From an uncultured Phocaeicola sp. (GTDB taxonomy: Bacteria; Bacteroidota; Bacteroidia; Bacteroidales; Bacteroidaceae): a stretch of DNA of 64,000 nt. This document shows positions 17,196 through 26,683 of this stretch, piece by piece. A program made the position numbers and the translations under genes. The DNA lies in assembly GCA_944321015.1 (NCBI GenBank), contig CALUJS010000010.1:1-64000 (forward strand), written 5' to 3'. The notes under the pieces are model-generated. The model worked only from the letters and a program-made list of their open reading frames with translations, did not search any database and had not been told where the DNA came from. The stretch's first letter is position 1, and every line of letters starts with the position of its first letter.

Positions 17196-18539
17196 TCAGT
17201 TCCGGTTGAATGTGAGGGCTTGGCCGCGACAGGAGTCGTCCACCCTTCCGAGTTCGTACACCTGATGGCCGTTGACGAAGGTGCGTTCCACCTGCCAGCT
17301 GTAGGTGTGACCCTCCATCGGGCTCCAGCCGCATTTGCTCAGGATGTTGTCCCGGCTTACCGTCCATGGGCTGTCCGGGCGCACCATCACCAAGTCGGCC
17401 TGATAGCCGGGACGGATGTAGCCGCGGCGTTCTATGCCGAACAGACTGGCGGGAGCGTGACACATCTTTTCCACCACTTGCTCTATGGTGAGCACGCCTT
17501 GGTCGGCCAGTTCGAGCATGGTCACCAGCGAGAATTGCAGCATGGGCATGCCGGATGTCGCTTTCAGTGCACCGCCTTCTTTGTCTTTCAGAAGGTGGGG
17601 GGCATGGTCGGTCGCGATGACGTCAATCTTGCCGTTTGTCAGTGCGTGGCGCAGGGCGTCGCGGTCGGCTGCGGTCTTGATGGACGGGTTGCACTTGATT
17701 CGGGTGCCCAGCGTGGCGTAATCGTTCTCGGTAAAGTACAGGTGGGCTATGCAGGCCTCGGCAGTGATGCGTTTCTGTTCCAAGGGGGCGGCTTCCAGCA
17801 ATTTCAGTTCGCGGGCTGTGCTGATGTGGGCGATGTGCAGGCGTGCGCCTGTTTCATGTGCCAGGCGCACGGCCAGGGCCGATGAGCGGTAGCAGGCTTC
17901 GGCGCTGCGTATCAGCGGATGGAATTTCACGTCAGGGTCGTCACCATATAGGTCTTTGTAGTGGCGTGTGTTTTCTGCTATGATGGTCTGGTCCTCACAA
18001 TGGGCCACGATGGGCAGGCCAGACTCTGCAAAAATGGTGCGGAGCACGTCCATGCGGTCCACCAGCATGTTGCCGGTGCTGGAACCCATGAATAGCTTCA
18101 CGCCGCACACGCGGTTCTTGTCCAGCTCGTGCAGTAGCGGAGCGTTGGTGTTCGTCGCGCCGAAGTAGAACGAATAGTTCACCCGGCTCTGGCGGGCGGC
18201 GTCGGCAAACTTCGCCTCCAGGGCTTCGAGGGTGGTGGTTTGCGGCACGGTGTTCGGCATGTCCATGAACGAGGTCACTCCTCCGGCCGCTGCGGCGCGG
18301 CTTTCGCTTTCCATGTCAGCTTTTTGTGTCAGTCCCGGGTCGCGGAAGTGTACGTGGTCGTCAATGACTCCGGGCAGGAGGCAGGCTCCGTTTCCGTCGA
18401 TGGTTGTGTCACAAGGCTGTACCGGCGTCTCGCTCGGCGCGAGCACCTCGGCTATCTGTTCGCCTTCTATGACGACGGAGCCTTCGCGGGTGGTCCCGTC
18501 GTTCACGATGCGGACGTGGTCAATCAGTGTCCTGTTCAT
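17196..18539 (-). CDS. pyrC: Dihydroorotase
   Basis: This enzyme catalyses the third step of pyrimidine synthesis, cyclising carbamoyl aspartate to dihydroorotate. The 447-residue amidohydrolase has the class I signature GVIDDHVHFRDPGLTQKAD (metal-binding HxH), the lysine that becomes carboxylated in CGVKLFMGSSTG, the metal histidines in IVAHCEDQ and LHIAHIST, and the catalytic Asp in VIATDHAPH. Its start overlaps the stop of the upstream glycosyltransferase gene by 4 bp, so the two are translationally coupled. Confidence 0.94.
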   Translation of the reverse strand: MNRTLIDHVRIVNDGTTREGSVVIEGEQIAEVLAPSETPVQPCDTTIDGNGACLLPGVIDDHVHFRDPGLTQKADMESESRAAAAGGVTSFMDMPNTVPQTTTLEALEAKFADAARQSRVNYSFYFGATNTNAPLLHELDKNRVCGVKLFMGSSTGNMLVDRMDVLRTIFAESGLPIVAHCEDQTIIAENTRHYKDLYGDDPDVKFHPLIRSAEACYRSSALAVRLAHETGARLHIAHISTARELKLLEAAPLEQKRITAEACIAHLYFTENDYATLGTRIKCNPSIKTAADRDALRHALTNGKIDVIATDHAPHLLKDKEGGALKATSGMPMLQFSLVTMLELADQGVLTIEQVVEKMCHAPASLFGIERRGYIRPGYQADLVMVRPDSPWTVSRDNILSKCGWSPMEGHTYSWQVERTFVNGHQVYELGRVDDSCRGQALTFNRN

Positions 18540-19291
18540 GATGGATTGCTTTTGCGTTTGGGATAATGTCTGAACCAGCTGTCTGTCTTCAGGCGGATGA
18601 CGCCGAACACGGCTTCGCTGAATATGCCTCCGCTCATTTTCGACGTGCCCAGCTTGCGGTTAATGAAGATGACGGGCACTTCCTTGATGCGGAAGCCGCA
18701 CTTGTAGGCAGTGAACTTCATCTCTATCTGGAAGGCGTAGCCCTTGAAGCGTATCTTGTCGAGCGGGATGGTTTCGAGTACTTCGCGGCGGTAGCACACG
18801 AATCCGGCCGTGGTGTCGTGTATCTTCAGTCCGGTGATGATGCGCACGTAGATGGAAGCGAAGTAGGACATCAGCACCCGCCCCATCGGCCAGTTCACCA
18901 CGTTCACGCCGCTCACGTAGCGCGAGCCGATGGTCACGTCGTAGCCCTCGGTCGTACAAGCCTCGTAGAGGCGGGGCAGGTCGTCGGGGTTGTGGGAGAA
19001 GTCGGCATCCATCTCGAAGATGTAGTCGTATTTCTGTTCGATGGCCCATTTGAATCCGGTGATGTAGGCCGTGCCCAGGCCCAGCTTGCCTTTGCGTTCG
19101 ATGATGTGGAGTCTGTCGGGAAACTCCGCTTGCAGGCCTTTGACGATGGCGGCTGTTCCGTCGGGCGATCCGTCGTCGATGACCAATATGTCGAACTGCT
19201 CTCCTTTGCCGAATACGGCGCGTATGATGTTCTCTATGTTTTCTTTCTCGTTATACGTCGGGATGATAACGATGCTGTCGGCTCCTTGCAT
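18536..19291 (-). CDS. Polyprenol monophosphomannose synthase-like GT2 glycosyltransferase
   Basis: This 251-residue GT2 enzyme resembles dolichyl/polyprenyl-phosphate mannosyltransferase: nucleotide-sugar site VIIPTYNEKENIENII, DDGSPDGTAAIV, the DXD-type metal site FEMDADFSHNPDDLPRL, TIGSRYVSGVNVVNWP and a C-terminal region GYAFQIEMKFTAYKCGFRIKEVPVIF. It lacks the C-terminal membrane spans of longer homologues, so it is probably soluble or peripheral. It would transfer a sugar (probably mannose) to a polyprenyl phosphate carrier. ATG 19291 is preferred, because a candidate -7 box at 19318-19325 lies upstream of it. It is the first gene of the five-gene cluster. Confidence 0.88.
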   Translation of the reverse strand: MQGADSIVIIPTYNEKENIENIIRAVFGKGEQFDILVIDDGSPDGTAAIVKGLQAEFPDRLHIIERKGKLGLGTAYITGFKWAIEQKYDYIFEMDADFSHNPDDLPRLYEACTTEGYDVTIGSRYVSGVNVVNWPMGRVLMSYFASIYVRIITGLKIHDTTAGFVCYRREVLETIPLDKIRFKGYAFQIEMKFTAYKCGFRIKEVPVIFINRKLGTSKMSGGIFSEAVFGVIRLKTDSWFRHYPKRKSNPS

Positions 19292-19317
19292 AATCGTATA
19301 GTTATAAAGTGTACGTG

Positions 19318-19325
19318 CAAAGGTA
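19318..19325 (-). promoter_or_regulatory. Candidate promoter -7 box for the GT2-pyrC-plsC cluster
   Basis: The minus strand reads TACCTTTG, 27 bp ahead of ATG 19291. No good -33 box was seen. It would drive the whole five-gene operon down to plsC. Confidence 0.5.
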
Positions 19326-19363
19326 ACGATATTCGGGCATAATGCGTGCGACACCGGCAATAA

Positions 19364-20539
19364 TTATCTGCTTTCGGCCAGGTTCAGTTCGTAGAGGCAG
19401 GCCGCCATCTCGCGGTCGCTGCCCATGTGTTTGCCCAGGTCGTCGGACAGTTTGATGCATTCCTGCCACGGCTGGTTGGCGTTCATCCGGCAGGCAACGA
19501 GCTTCATCACGATGTTCGCCGGTTTGCAGCCCGTGTCGTTGGTCAGGTTGGTTCCGATGCCGAACGAGCAGCGAATCTTGCCCCGGCAATAGTCCTGTAT
19601 CTGAAGCGCCTTTCCGAAGTCGAGCGCGTTGCTGAAGATGATGGTCTTCGTCGTGGGGTCGACACCCAGCTCGCGATAGCGGGCGATGAGGCGGTCAGTG
19701 AACGTGAACTCGTCGCCCGAGTCGCAGCGCACGCCGTCGAACAGCTTGGCCTGCTTGCGGCTCAGGTTCGAGAGGAAGATGTCCGAGGTGTAGGTGTCCG
19801 AGAGGGCCGTGCCCAGATCGCCGTCGTAGACGTTCACCCAGTTTTCGAGCGCCATGTAGTTGGCGTGCTTGTAGCCGAACTGCGCCCCGTGGAACATGAA
19901 CCACTCGTGAGGATGCGTGCCCAGCGGTTTCATGTTGTATTTCATCGCGAAGTGACAGTTCGACGTGCCCACGCAGTAGCGGGCGTTCTCGTTCAGATAG
20001 CTGATGACGGCCTCCTGAACGGCTATGGAGAAACGCCGCCGCGTGCCGAACTCCGAGAATGCCAGCCGGTGCTCGTTGGATAGCCGCACCTTTTCGGCCA
20101 GGCGCGAGTGCGTCAGCTCCATGTCGGCCACGTGGCCGAAGAAGCGGTTGCGCAGTTCGGAGATGATGGCCAGCAGGGGAACCTCGTAGAGCGTGGCCTT
20201 ATACATGTAGTCGCTCACCACGACGTGCAGTTGCCCCTTTTCGCCCAGCTCGATGTGTATCTTTTGCGGGTCGAAGTGAAAAGACGACAGCCATTCCCAA
20301 TACATGCGCGGCAGGAAGCGGCAGGCGCCCAGCATGAAGTCTATTTCGCTCTCGGTCAGTCGAATCCGGCTCATGGCGTCCACCTCGTCGCGCAGCGAGT
20401 GGACAAACTCGTCGGTGTAGCGGGTCTCGTCGCGGTCGATGAACGTGAAGGTTCCCATGGCGTAGGGAAACAGCTTGATGTAGGCATATGAGGTGGTGAA
20501 CTTGTAGAGGTCGGTGTCGAGTATGCTTTCTATAATCAT
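19364..20539 (-). CDS. pncB: Nicotinate phosphoribosyltransferase
   Basis: This enzyme makes nicotinate mononucleotide from nicotinate and PRPP for NAD salvage. The 391-residue protein starts MIIESILDTDLYKFTTSYAY, the typical family opening. It carries the autophosphorylated-histidine region near PLGTHPHEWFM, then DTYTSDIFL, VRCDSGDEF, TIIFSNALDF and FGIGTNLTND, which form the phosphate-binding barrel. An in-frame ATG lies 57 bp further upstream, but the candidate promoter at 20563-20570 sits between the two, so 20539 is chosen. It appears monocistronic. Confidence 0.94.
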   Translation of the reverse strand: MIIESILDTDLYKFTTSYAYIKLFPYAMGTFTFIDRDETRYTDEFVHSLRDEVDAMSRIRLTESEIDFMLGACRFLPRMYWEWLSSFHFDPQKIHIELGEKGQLHVVVSDYMYKATLYEVPLLAIISELRNRFFGHVADMELTHSRLAEKVRLSNEHRLAFSEFGTRRRFSIAVQEAVISYLNENARYCVGTSNCHFAMKYNMKPLGTHPHEWFMFHGAQFGYKHANYMALENWVNVYDGDLGTALSDTYTSDIFLSNLSRKQAKLFDGVRCDSGDEFTFTDRLIARYRELGVDPTTKTIIFSNALDFGKALQIQDYCRGKIRCSFGIGTNLTNDTGCKPANIVMKLVACRMNANQPWQECIKLSDDLGKHMGSDREMAACLYELNLAESR

Positions 20540-20562
20540 GGTACATAACGGTTTGTGGTTGG

Positions 20563-20570
20563 CAAAGTTA
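20563..20570 (-). promoter_or_regulatory. Candidate pncB promoter -7 box
   Basis: The minus strand reads TAACTTTG, 24 bp before the pncB ATG. Only a weak TTTT run is present at the -33 distance. Confidence 0.5.
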
Positions 20571-20726
20571 ATGCTTGTTTTCCGAAAAGCGGTCATGAGG
20601 GAGATGTTTTTCTTCGGACGGGAAAAAATGCGGACGTCGGGCTGCCGTCATCCGACTTCGGGCCATGTCGGATGAGGACAGCGTAATGTGTTGTCAATCA
20701 GCTTTGCAGATTGCGCCGGGAAGCGT

Positions 20727-20836
20727 GGCGTCATCGCTCGCGAGCGGCGATATGGGCGGACGCGTCTTTCGATATGGACGCTCGCGTCCCGCAATAATGA
20801 GGCTTGCGCCCGTTCAATCGTGCGGACGCAAGCAAT
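20727..20836. repeat. 22-bp palindromic repeat array D (5 units, decaying)
   Basis: In this array the 22-bp frame is kept from 20727 to 20836, but only the units at 20749 and 20771 keep GATATG. The first keeps CGCTCGCGAGCG but has lost ATAT. The last two keep only scattered matches (for example AATAATGAGGCTTGCG). The array fills part of the 375-bp gap between the co-directional TPR gene (ending 20915) and pncB. The remainder of the gap shows only the pncB -7 box. Confidence 0.7.
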
Positions 20837-20914
20837 AACTGTTTGGATGAAAAAATTGAACATTCCGGGCCGGGCGGAGCTGTCGGTTGACGCGGATTGT
20901 TTTTCCGGCGCGCC

Positions 20915-23149
20915 TTATGCCTCGTCCGGTTGGTCGCCGAGACGGAGCACGTCGGCCATGAGCGCAAGGTCGTCCGGCGCGATGCCCTGACGGGTCAGTT
21001 CGTCGGCGTCGGCCATGAGCAGGGCGATGAACGCTTCGGTGTCGCCTTTCCGGCTGCATCCCTCGCGATAGAGGGCGATGGCTCGCGTGGTGTCGCCCCC
21101 GGCCCATGCCGTGTGCCCGGCGTTCAGATAGTCTTGCGCGTCGGGCGATTCGGTCTGCAGCAGCATGGCGTAGTATTTCTCGGCCTGGGCATACCGGCCC
21201 GTGATGAACGAGCACCAGGCGATGGTGCGCCGCGCCCTGAGCGAGCCGGGGTCGAGATATTCGACCTTGAAAAAGCGGGCGAAGGCATCGTCGTAGCGGC
21301 CCATTTCGGCCTCGCACTCTCCGGCCTGGAGCAGCAGGAGCAGGTTGTCGGGCTGCACTTCGATGGCTTTCCGGTAGTAGGGCAGGGCGGCTTCGGGGTC
21401 TTTCATCAGGCGGTAACATTGGGCCAGATGGCGTATGGTCCACATCGTGTCGGGCTTGCGCACGTCGGCCTGGCGGTAGGCTTCGATGGCGCGGGGATAG
21501 TTTTTGGCCTTCTGGTGGCAGAATCCGAGTTTCTGATACAATTCGGCGTCGCCGTCGGTCTCACGGGTCAGCTGTTCAAACATGTCCACGGACTCTTCGT
21601 AGTATTCCTTATAGAACAGATATTCGGCCACCTTCCGGCGTGCCCCGGCGTCGGCCAGCAGCGGGCGCAGCGGGCCGCAATCCTGCAGGTTGAGGCTGTA
21701 TGCCTCGAAGATGTCGGTAAACTCGTGGCGTCGCGGATGGACTTTGAAGAAGCGGTAGAGGTCTTGCAGATATTGGCGGCTGACGGTGGCGGCGTCGGGC
21801 TTTTCGTTCTTCAGGCGGCCGGCCATTTCCTTCAACGCCTCGTCTTGCTCGGCCAGTCCGGACGAGAGCATCTCGCGTTGCCGGGGCGGAATGTTCTGGA
21901 CCGTGAAACAGAAGGAGTATTTGTCGGAGTTGCAGAAGAAGGGCGAGGAGAGGATGCCGCGCACGACGAGGCTGCTCCGTTGCTCTTCCTCGGAAAAGAC
22001 GCGCAACACGGCGCTGTGGGCGGGGTCGAAGGGGTAGAACCAGTTGCACACGTTGCGGAAGAAGGGGAAGGTCTTCAGCTGGGCGAATGTGCCCATGTAG
22101 ACGTCGATGCCTTCCATCTGCATGTTGCCCAGTTCCTGCATCTTGCTGGTCAGGGCCGAGTTTTCCTCCCATTTCTTCCACTCGGGGTTCTTTTCGTTCA
22201 GCAGCGTTTCCTCGTCGAGGTCGACGAGATTGATTTTCGAGAGATCGAGGTTGCGTTTGGTTTTGATGACTTCGGGGATGATTTCGTCGCGCATCTTCTT
22301 GTCGGCCTTCTTGGTTTCGCGGATGCGCAGCAGCTGTATCTGGATTTCGAGCAGGTTGCGGCTGAAGCCCGGCTGTTCCTCCAACAGCGTCAGCCGCGCC
22401 AGTATCTCCGGCTCGATTTCCACCCGTCGGCCGTGGCGGATGCAGGCCAGCACGATGCCCGTCAGGGCACGTTGGTTCACCACGGGGTCGGTGTGGGCAT
22501 AGGCGTCGAACAGGAAGTGCAGCTTGCGCACGTCGAATACCTGCAGCAATCCCATGGTGACGGCGCTCACGAAAAGTGCGGTGTCGAACACCGGCACGAG
22601 CACGGAGGCAAGCAGCCGGCGGGCGTCTTCCAACATGCCGGCATCCCACACGGGCGACGTCCAGGCCTTGCAGAACAATGCGTTCTGTGTCGCCTCATGG
22701 TCGCTGCGCAGCCGGTCCAGCTCGGTCTGCAGCTTGTCGCCTTGGTACATCAGCGGAGCCATGGCAACATCTTCGGCAAAAGCCTCCAGCGCGAGGCAGT
22801 AGTCGGCAAAGCGGCGTGTGTCCTGCTTGTGTTCGCGCAGGGTGGAATAGTACAGCCCGGAGGATACGACCGCCATTTGCGCCCTCATCAAACGTTCATT
22901 CAGCACATGAGTCTGCCTGAGCAGATCGGCATGCAGGCGTGTCCGCTGGGGGTCGTTCACGTTCTGCTTGAAATATTGCAGCATGTAGCGGTAGGCGGTC
23001 CGTATCTCCTCGAAATGGGCGTGCAGTTCCCATTCGGAAACGTCGGCGATGAATGTGGCCACTTCGTCGAGGGCCTGTTTCAGCCGGTTGTCGTTCAGCA
23101 GGCCGGCTATGTGCTGAAAGTGTTCGTTGATTCGGGTGGTGTTGTTCAT
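20915..23149 (-). CDS. Large tetratricopeptide-repeat protein of unknown function
   Basis: This 744-residue protein has no signal peptide and no membrane span. The N-terminal 400 residues are helical and charged (EALEAFAEDVAMAPLMYQG is typical) with no recognised domain. From about residue 500 to the end it carries TPR-like repeats: YQKLGFCHQKAKNYPRAIEAY, IRHLAQCYRLMKDPEAALPYY, LLQAGECEAEMGRYDDAF and YLNAGHTAWAGGDTTRAIALY. It is likely a cytoplasmic scaffold or regulatory protein. The start MNNTTRINEHFQ at 23149 is chosen because the open frame upstream overlaps the porin gene and is low quality. It lies 24 bp after the porin gene and may be co-transcribed with it. Confidence 0.8.
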   Translation of the reverse strand: MNNTTRINEHFQHIAGLLNDNRLKQALDEVATFIADVSEWELHAHFEEIRTAYRYMLQYFKQNVNDPQRTRLHADLLRQTHVLNERLMRAQMAVVSSGLYYSTLREHKQDTRRFADYCLALEAFAEDVAMAPLMYQGDKLQTELDRLRSDHEATQNALFCKAWTSPVWDAGMLEDARRLLASVLVPVFDTALFVSAVTMGLLQVFDVRKLHFLFDAYAHTDPVVNQRALTGIVLACIRHGRRVEIEPEILARLTLLEEQPGFSRNLLEIQIQLLRIRETKKADKKMRDEIIPEVIKTKRNLDLSKINLVDLDEETLLNEKNPEWKKWEENSALTSKMQELGNMQMEGIDVYMGTFAQLKTFPFFRNVCNWFYPFDPAHSAVLRVFSEEEQRSSLVVRGILSSPFFCNSDKYSFCFTVQNIPPRQREMLSSGLAEQDEALKEMAGRLKNEKPDAATVSRQYLQDLYRFFKVHPRRHEFTDIFEAYSLNLQDCGPLRPLLADAGARRKVAEYLFYKEYYEESVDMFEQLTRETDGDAELYQKLGFCHQKAKNYPRAIEAYRQADVRKPDTMWTIRHLAQCYRLMKDPEAALPYYRKAIEVQPDNLLLLLQAGECEAEMGRYDDAFARFFKVEYLDPGSLRARRTIAWCSFITGRYAQAEKYYAMLLQTESPDAQDYLNAGHTAWAGGDTTRAIALYREGCSRKGDTEAFIALLMADADELTRQGIAPDDLALMADVLRLGDQPDEA

Positions 23150-23172
23150 TGTGTGGGGATGAGTGCGGTTGG

Positions 23173-24243
23173 TCAGAATCGTACGTAAAGCTGCAGCATG
23201 GCCGTGTGGTAGTTGTTCTTGGCGACGCTGCGCTCGCCCGCAGTGCCGTAGGTGGCGTTGCTGGCATCGGTGTAGGTGTAGGTGGCCTGTATCATGAGGT
23301 TCTTCCATAGCATGTAGTTCAGGGCCACGTTGTAGAGGGCGTTTTGCGTGTCGCTGGTTTTCTCGTCGCGATATACGTCCCACGAGGCATAGGCCTTCAG
23401 TTTCTCCACGATGGGCACTCCCACGGTGACATACCAGGCGTCGGCGCGTTCGGCGGCATATTGGTTCGTGGTCTTTCCGCCTTGCGAGCTGGCATATTCG
23501 GCACGGAATGTCCAGTCGCTTTCATACTTCACGCCGTAAGCCATTCGGTTGCGGTTCACCGTGACGCCGTTGCCTGTGTAGCGTCCGGTCCATCCGAATA
23601 CGCCGATTTGCAGGTCTTTCACCGGCGAGACCCACAGTCCTCCGATGAGGTCTTTCTGTTTGTTGGCGTCGGAGTGGTTGATGCCCTGTCCGTTGTACAC
23701 GCCTACCTGATAGTGCAGCCAGCGGTGGTCTTCGGCAGGGAACAGGTCGCCCTGTATCACGATGCCGGCGTCGCGTCCGCCCGATGAGTGTTCGCCCACG
23801 CGGTCGCTCATGCCGGCGAGTTTCTGCACCAGCTGCGAATAGTTGCCATAACCGATATTCCAGGGGCTGTAGGGATTCTCGAAGGTGAACACGCGCTTCA
23901 TCTGTCCGAACTTCACGCTGAATTCGGGGTATTTCTTCCATTCGCCGTAAGCGTCGAGCAGGCGCACGCCCTTGTCCACGCCGGGCGCGCCGCTGTATTC
24001 CATTTGTATGTAGTAGTTCCAGTCGTGGAGGATGGTGCCTTTGACGTAGGCACGAACCATGCGCAGGTCAAATCCGCCTCCGCTGTTCGATGTCTTGTCG
24101 TTGGTGTATTGTGCGCGCCCCACCAGGTAGCCGCCGAATTGGGGGATGGTGGCTATTTCTTTCAGTTTCTCTTTCAGTTGGGCGCAGGCCGGTGCCGTGA
24201 GAGTCAGCGCCAGCAATGCGGTGATAAACGTTTTGCCATTCAT
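23173..24243 (-). CDS. Outer-membrane porin of the phosphate-selective OprO/OprP type
   Basis: This 356-residue protein has a signal peptide (MNGKTFITALLALTLTAPACAQ) followed by alternating beta strands ending in an aromatic C-terminus (MLQLYVRF), as expected for a barrel. Family-like segments include GGYLVGRAQYTND, RMVRAYVKGTILHDWNYYIQMEY, VKFGQMKRVFTFENPYSPWN and AGIVIQGDLF. Members form anion- or solute-selective pores, but the substrate here is not shown by sequence. It follows the substrate-binding lipoprotein gene after 31 bp, so the pair may serve one uptake route. Confidence 0.85.
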   Translation of the reverse strand: MNGKTFITALLALTLTAPACAQLKEKLKEIATIPQFGGYLVGRAQYTNDKTSNSGGGFDLRMVRAYVKGTILHDWNYYIQMEYSGAPGVDKGVRLLDAYGEWKKYPEFSVKFGQMKRVFTFENPYSPWNIGYGNYSQLVQKLAGMSDRVGEHSSGGRDAGIVIQGDLFPAEDHRWLHYQVGVYNGQGINHSDANKQKDLIGGLWVSPVKDLQIGVFGWTGRYTGNGVTVNRNRMAYGVKYESDWTFRAEYASSQGGKTTNQYAAERADAWYVTVGVPIVEKLKAYASWDVYRDEKTSDTQNALYNVALNYMLWKNLMIQATYTYTDASNATYGTAGERSVAKNNYHTAMLQLYVRF

Positions 24244-24274
24244 GAGTGTGAGTGAATAGTTAAGTGATTAGGTG

Positions 24275-25222
24275 TTATTTCAGTTGGTTAATGATGGTTC
24301 TGTCTACGATGTCGGGGATGTAGTTGCGGGGAATGAGCTCGTAGCGTTTCATCCATTGGGCTACGGAGTCCACCGTAGTTTGCGGGATGGGGCGTGCCCG
24401 GTGAAACGGAGCTATCTTGCCTGGAGCCTTCCAATGTGGGAATCCGATGCTGTCGGCCACCTCGTCGAACCATTCTCCGGTGGGGCGTGTGTTCATGAAG
24501 CCGACGGCCCGGTTGTAGCCGATGAGGAGCTTGCGCACGGCGTCGGCTTTCTTTTCCAATGCCAGCCTGCCAAATGCCGTCACGGTGACAATCTCGTTCA
24601 TCTTGTTGAAAGAATATAGCTTGAGCGCGCCCTTCCTTACGGCCCGGGTTGAGTAGGGTTCACGGAAGATGCCGGCATCGATTTGTCCGTTGAGAAGCAT
24701 CTCCAATCGGGTGTTTTCGTCGTTGATTTCGGGCTTGTTTACGTCATCGTTGGTCAGGCCCGTTTGCCGGATAAGCCGGTCGACCAGATAGTCGGATGCC
24801 GTATAGCTCTCAACAGCCACCGTCTTGTCTTTCATCTGTTGGCAGCCGAGAATGGTGGAGTCGGGAGTGCCCAGCAGATAGAAACACCCTTCGTTGCCCA
24901 TTATGGGGTATATTTTGTTCCCTTCGGCTGACATCCGCAGTGCATCGGTCAGGTCGAAGATGCAACCGTCGAGCCTGCCATTGCGGTACAGCGTGTCGCA
25001 TTGTGTCTTCGATGCCATTCGCCGGAAAGATACTTTCACCTGTAAGGAATCGAAGAATCCCTGATTCCGGGCCAGATAATAAGGAAACATGTCGCTTGAC
25101 GGGAAATAGCCGATGACAAGATCGGGCACGACGACAGCAGTCTCTTTCTTCCCGAACGAGCATGAAGACAATAGCGTCAGAACAACGGATATGCAGAATA
25201 AAGTCGTGAGTATCCTTTTCAT
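24275..25222 (-). CDS. NMT1/SsuA-like ABC transporter substrate-binding lipoprotein
   Basis: This 315-residue lipoprotein (lipobox LLSSC, Cys21) has the periplasmic binding fold of the nitrate/sulfonate/taurine/HMP-precursor family: VIGYFPSSDMFPYYLARNQGFFDS, RRMASKTQCDTLYRNGRLDGCIFDL, KTVAVESYTASDYLVDRLI, NDENTRLEMLLNGQIDAGIFREPYS. The ligand cannot be told from sequence. No ABC permease or ATPase gene is adjacent. The downstream partner is a porin instead, so the transporter subunits must lie elsewhere or the protein works differently. Confidence 0.85.
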   Translation of the reverse strand: MKRILTTLFCISVVLTLLSSCSFGKKETAVVVPDLVIGYFPSSDMFPYYLARNQGFFDSLQVKVSFRRMASKTQCDTLYRNGRLDGCIFDLTDALRMSAEGNKIYPIMGNEGCFYLLGTPDSTILGCQQMKDKTVAVESYTASDYLVDRLIRQTGLTNDDVNKPEINDENTRLEMLLNGQIDAGIFREPYSTRAVRKGALKLYSFNKMNEIVTVTAFGRLALEKKADAVRKLLIGYNRAVGFMNTRPTGEWFDEVADSIGFPHWKAPGKIAPFHRARPIPQTTVDSVAQWMKRYELIPRNYIPDIVDRTIINQLK

Positions 25223-25242
25223 CGCGGGCTGGATATATGGAT

Positions 25243-25287
25243 TTATGATAAAAGAAAGAGACCAATCTGCCGCGAGACGGTCTCTTT
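25243..25287 (-). terminator. Rho-independent terminator after pgk
   Basis: AAAGAGACC (25255-25263) and GGTCTCTTT (25279-25287) form a perfect 9-bp stem with a 15-nt loop. Read on the minus strand the stem is followed by CTTTTATC. It separates pgk from the substrate-binding protein gene. Confidence 0.75.
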
Positions 25288-25319
25288 CCTGTTGGTCATT
25301 TGTATGAATGAGAATAAAT

Positions 25320-26576
25320 TTAGCCTTTTATGGCAGCGATACCCGGCAGAACCTTACCTTCAATGGCTTCGAGCAATGCGCCGCCGCCGGTTGATACGTA
25401 AGATACGCCGTCGGCCAATCCGAATTTGTTGACACATGCCACAGAATCGCCTCCGCCCACGAGCGAGAAGGCGCCGTTCTTTGTGGCCTCCACAATGGCT
25501 TCGCCCACGGCGCGTGAGCCGTGTGAGAAGTTGTCGAATTCGAATACGCCGGTCGGGCCGTTCCACAGGATAGTCTTGGAGCCTTTGATGACGTTGGCAA
25601 ACAGTTCCTCGGAAGCAGGGCCGATGTCCATGCCTTCCCATCCGTCGGGGATGTCGTTGGAGGGAACGATTTGTGTGTTGGCGTCGTTGGAGAATGCGTC
25701 ACCGGCTTTGCTGTCGGTAGCCAGAACCAGATTGACGTTGTTGTCCTTGGCCTTTTTCATGATGTCCAGCGCTACGTCGAGTTTGTCTTCCTCGCAGATG
25801 GAGGTGCCAATCTTGCCGCCCATGGCTTTCATGAAAGTGTAGGTCATGCCGCCGGCGAGAATCAGATTGTCTACTTTGGTGAGCAGGTTCTCGATGATGT
25901 CGATTTTGGTAGAAACCTTAGAACCTCCCATGATGGCCGTGAACGGACGTTTGATGTCGTTCATCACCTTGTCTACGGCTTTCACCTCTTTTTCCATCAG
26001 ATAGCCGAACATCTTGTGGTCGGCATCGAAATAGTCGGCGATGAGTGCGGTGGAAGCGTGTGCGCGGTGAGCCGTGCCGAAAGCGTCGTTCACGTAGCAG
26101 TCTGCATAGGAAGCCAATACCTTGGTGAAGGCCTTTTGACTCTCTTTGACTGCCTGTTTTGCGGCTTTCTTTTCTTCGTCGGAAGCGTCGTCGGCCAAGC
26201 CGCGGGGCTTGCCTTCCTCTTCTGCATAGAAGCGGAGGTTCTCCAGCAGGACGGCTTCGCCCGGTTTCAGGGAGGCAACCACGTCCTGAGCCTTCTGGCA
26301 ATCGTCGGCAAACTTAACGTCTACGCCAAGCAGTTCGGACACGCGTGGCAGGATGTGCTTCAGGGAGTATTTGGGATCGGGATTCTTTTTGGGGCGTCCC
26401 ATGTGGGAAGCTATGATTAGCATACCGCCGTCGGCCACAATCTTTTTCAGGGTCGGCATGGCTGCACGGATACGCGTATCGTCAGTGATGTGGAAGTTCT
26501 CGTCCAGAGGTACGTTGAAGTCTACACGTACAAATGCCTTTTTACCGGCAAAATTGAAGTTGTCAATAGTTTGCAT
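25320..26576 (-). CDS. pgk: Phosphoglycerate kinase
   Basis: This glycolytic enzyme transfers phosphate from 1,3-bisphosphoglycerate to ADP. The 418 residues include the N-terminal signature [15 protein letters not shown], the HMGRPK substrate loop ([17 protein letters not shown]), [19 protein letters not shown] and the nucleotide-binding [10 protein letters not shown] and [13 protein letters not shown] motifs. All are intact. It has its own candidate promoter (26630-26637) and terminator (25243-25287), so it is probably monocistronic. Confidence 0.97.
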   Translation of the reverse strand: MQTIDNFNFAGKKAFVRVDFNVPLDENFHITDDTRIRAAMPTLKKIVADGGMLIIASHMGRPKKNPDPKYSLKHILPRVSELLGVDVKFADDCQKAQDVVASLKPGEAVLLENLRFYAEEEGKPRGLADDASDEEKKAAKQAVKESQKAFTKVLASYADCYVNDAFGTAHRAHASTALIADYFDADHKMFGYLMEKEVKAVDKVMNDIKRPFTAIMGGSKVSTKIDIIENLLTKVDNLILAGGMTYTFMKAMGGKIGTSICEEDKLDVALDIMKKAKDNNVNLVLATDSKAGDAFSNDANTQIVPSNDIPDGWEGMDIGPASEELFANVIKGSKTILWNGPTGVFEFDNFSHGSRAVGEAIVEATKNGAFSLVGGGDSVACVNKFGLADGVSYVSTGGGALLEAIEGKVLPGIAAIKG

Positions 26577-26629
26577 AGTGTTTCTTGTTTGTTTATGATG
26601 ATTCTAGTATTAAGCTGTATTTGACGACG

Positions 26630-26637
26630 CAAAGTTA
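26630..26637 (-). promoter_or_regulatory. Candidate pgk promoter -7 box
   Basis: The minus strand reads TAACTTTG, 54 bp ahead of the pgk ATG. No matching -33 TTTG is visible. Confidence 0.5.
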
Positions 26638-26683
26638 TGAATTTTATATGTTTCTTGGGAGATTCTGTTAAGTTAATTGTGGT

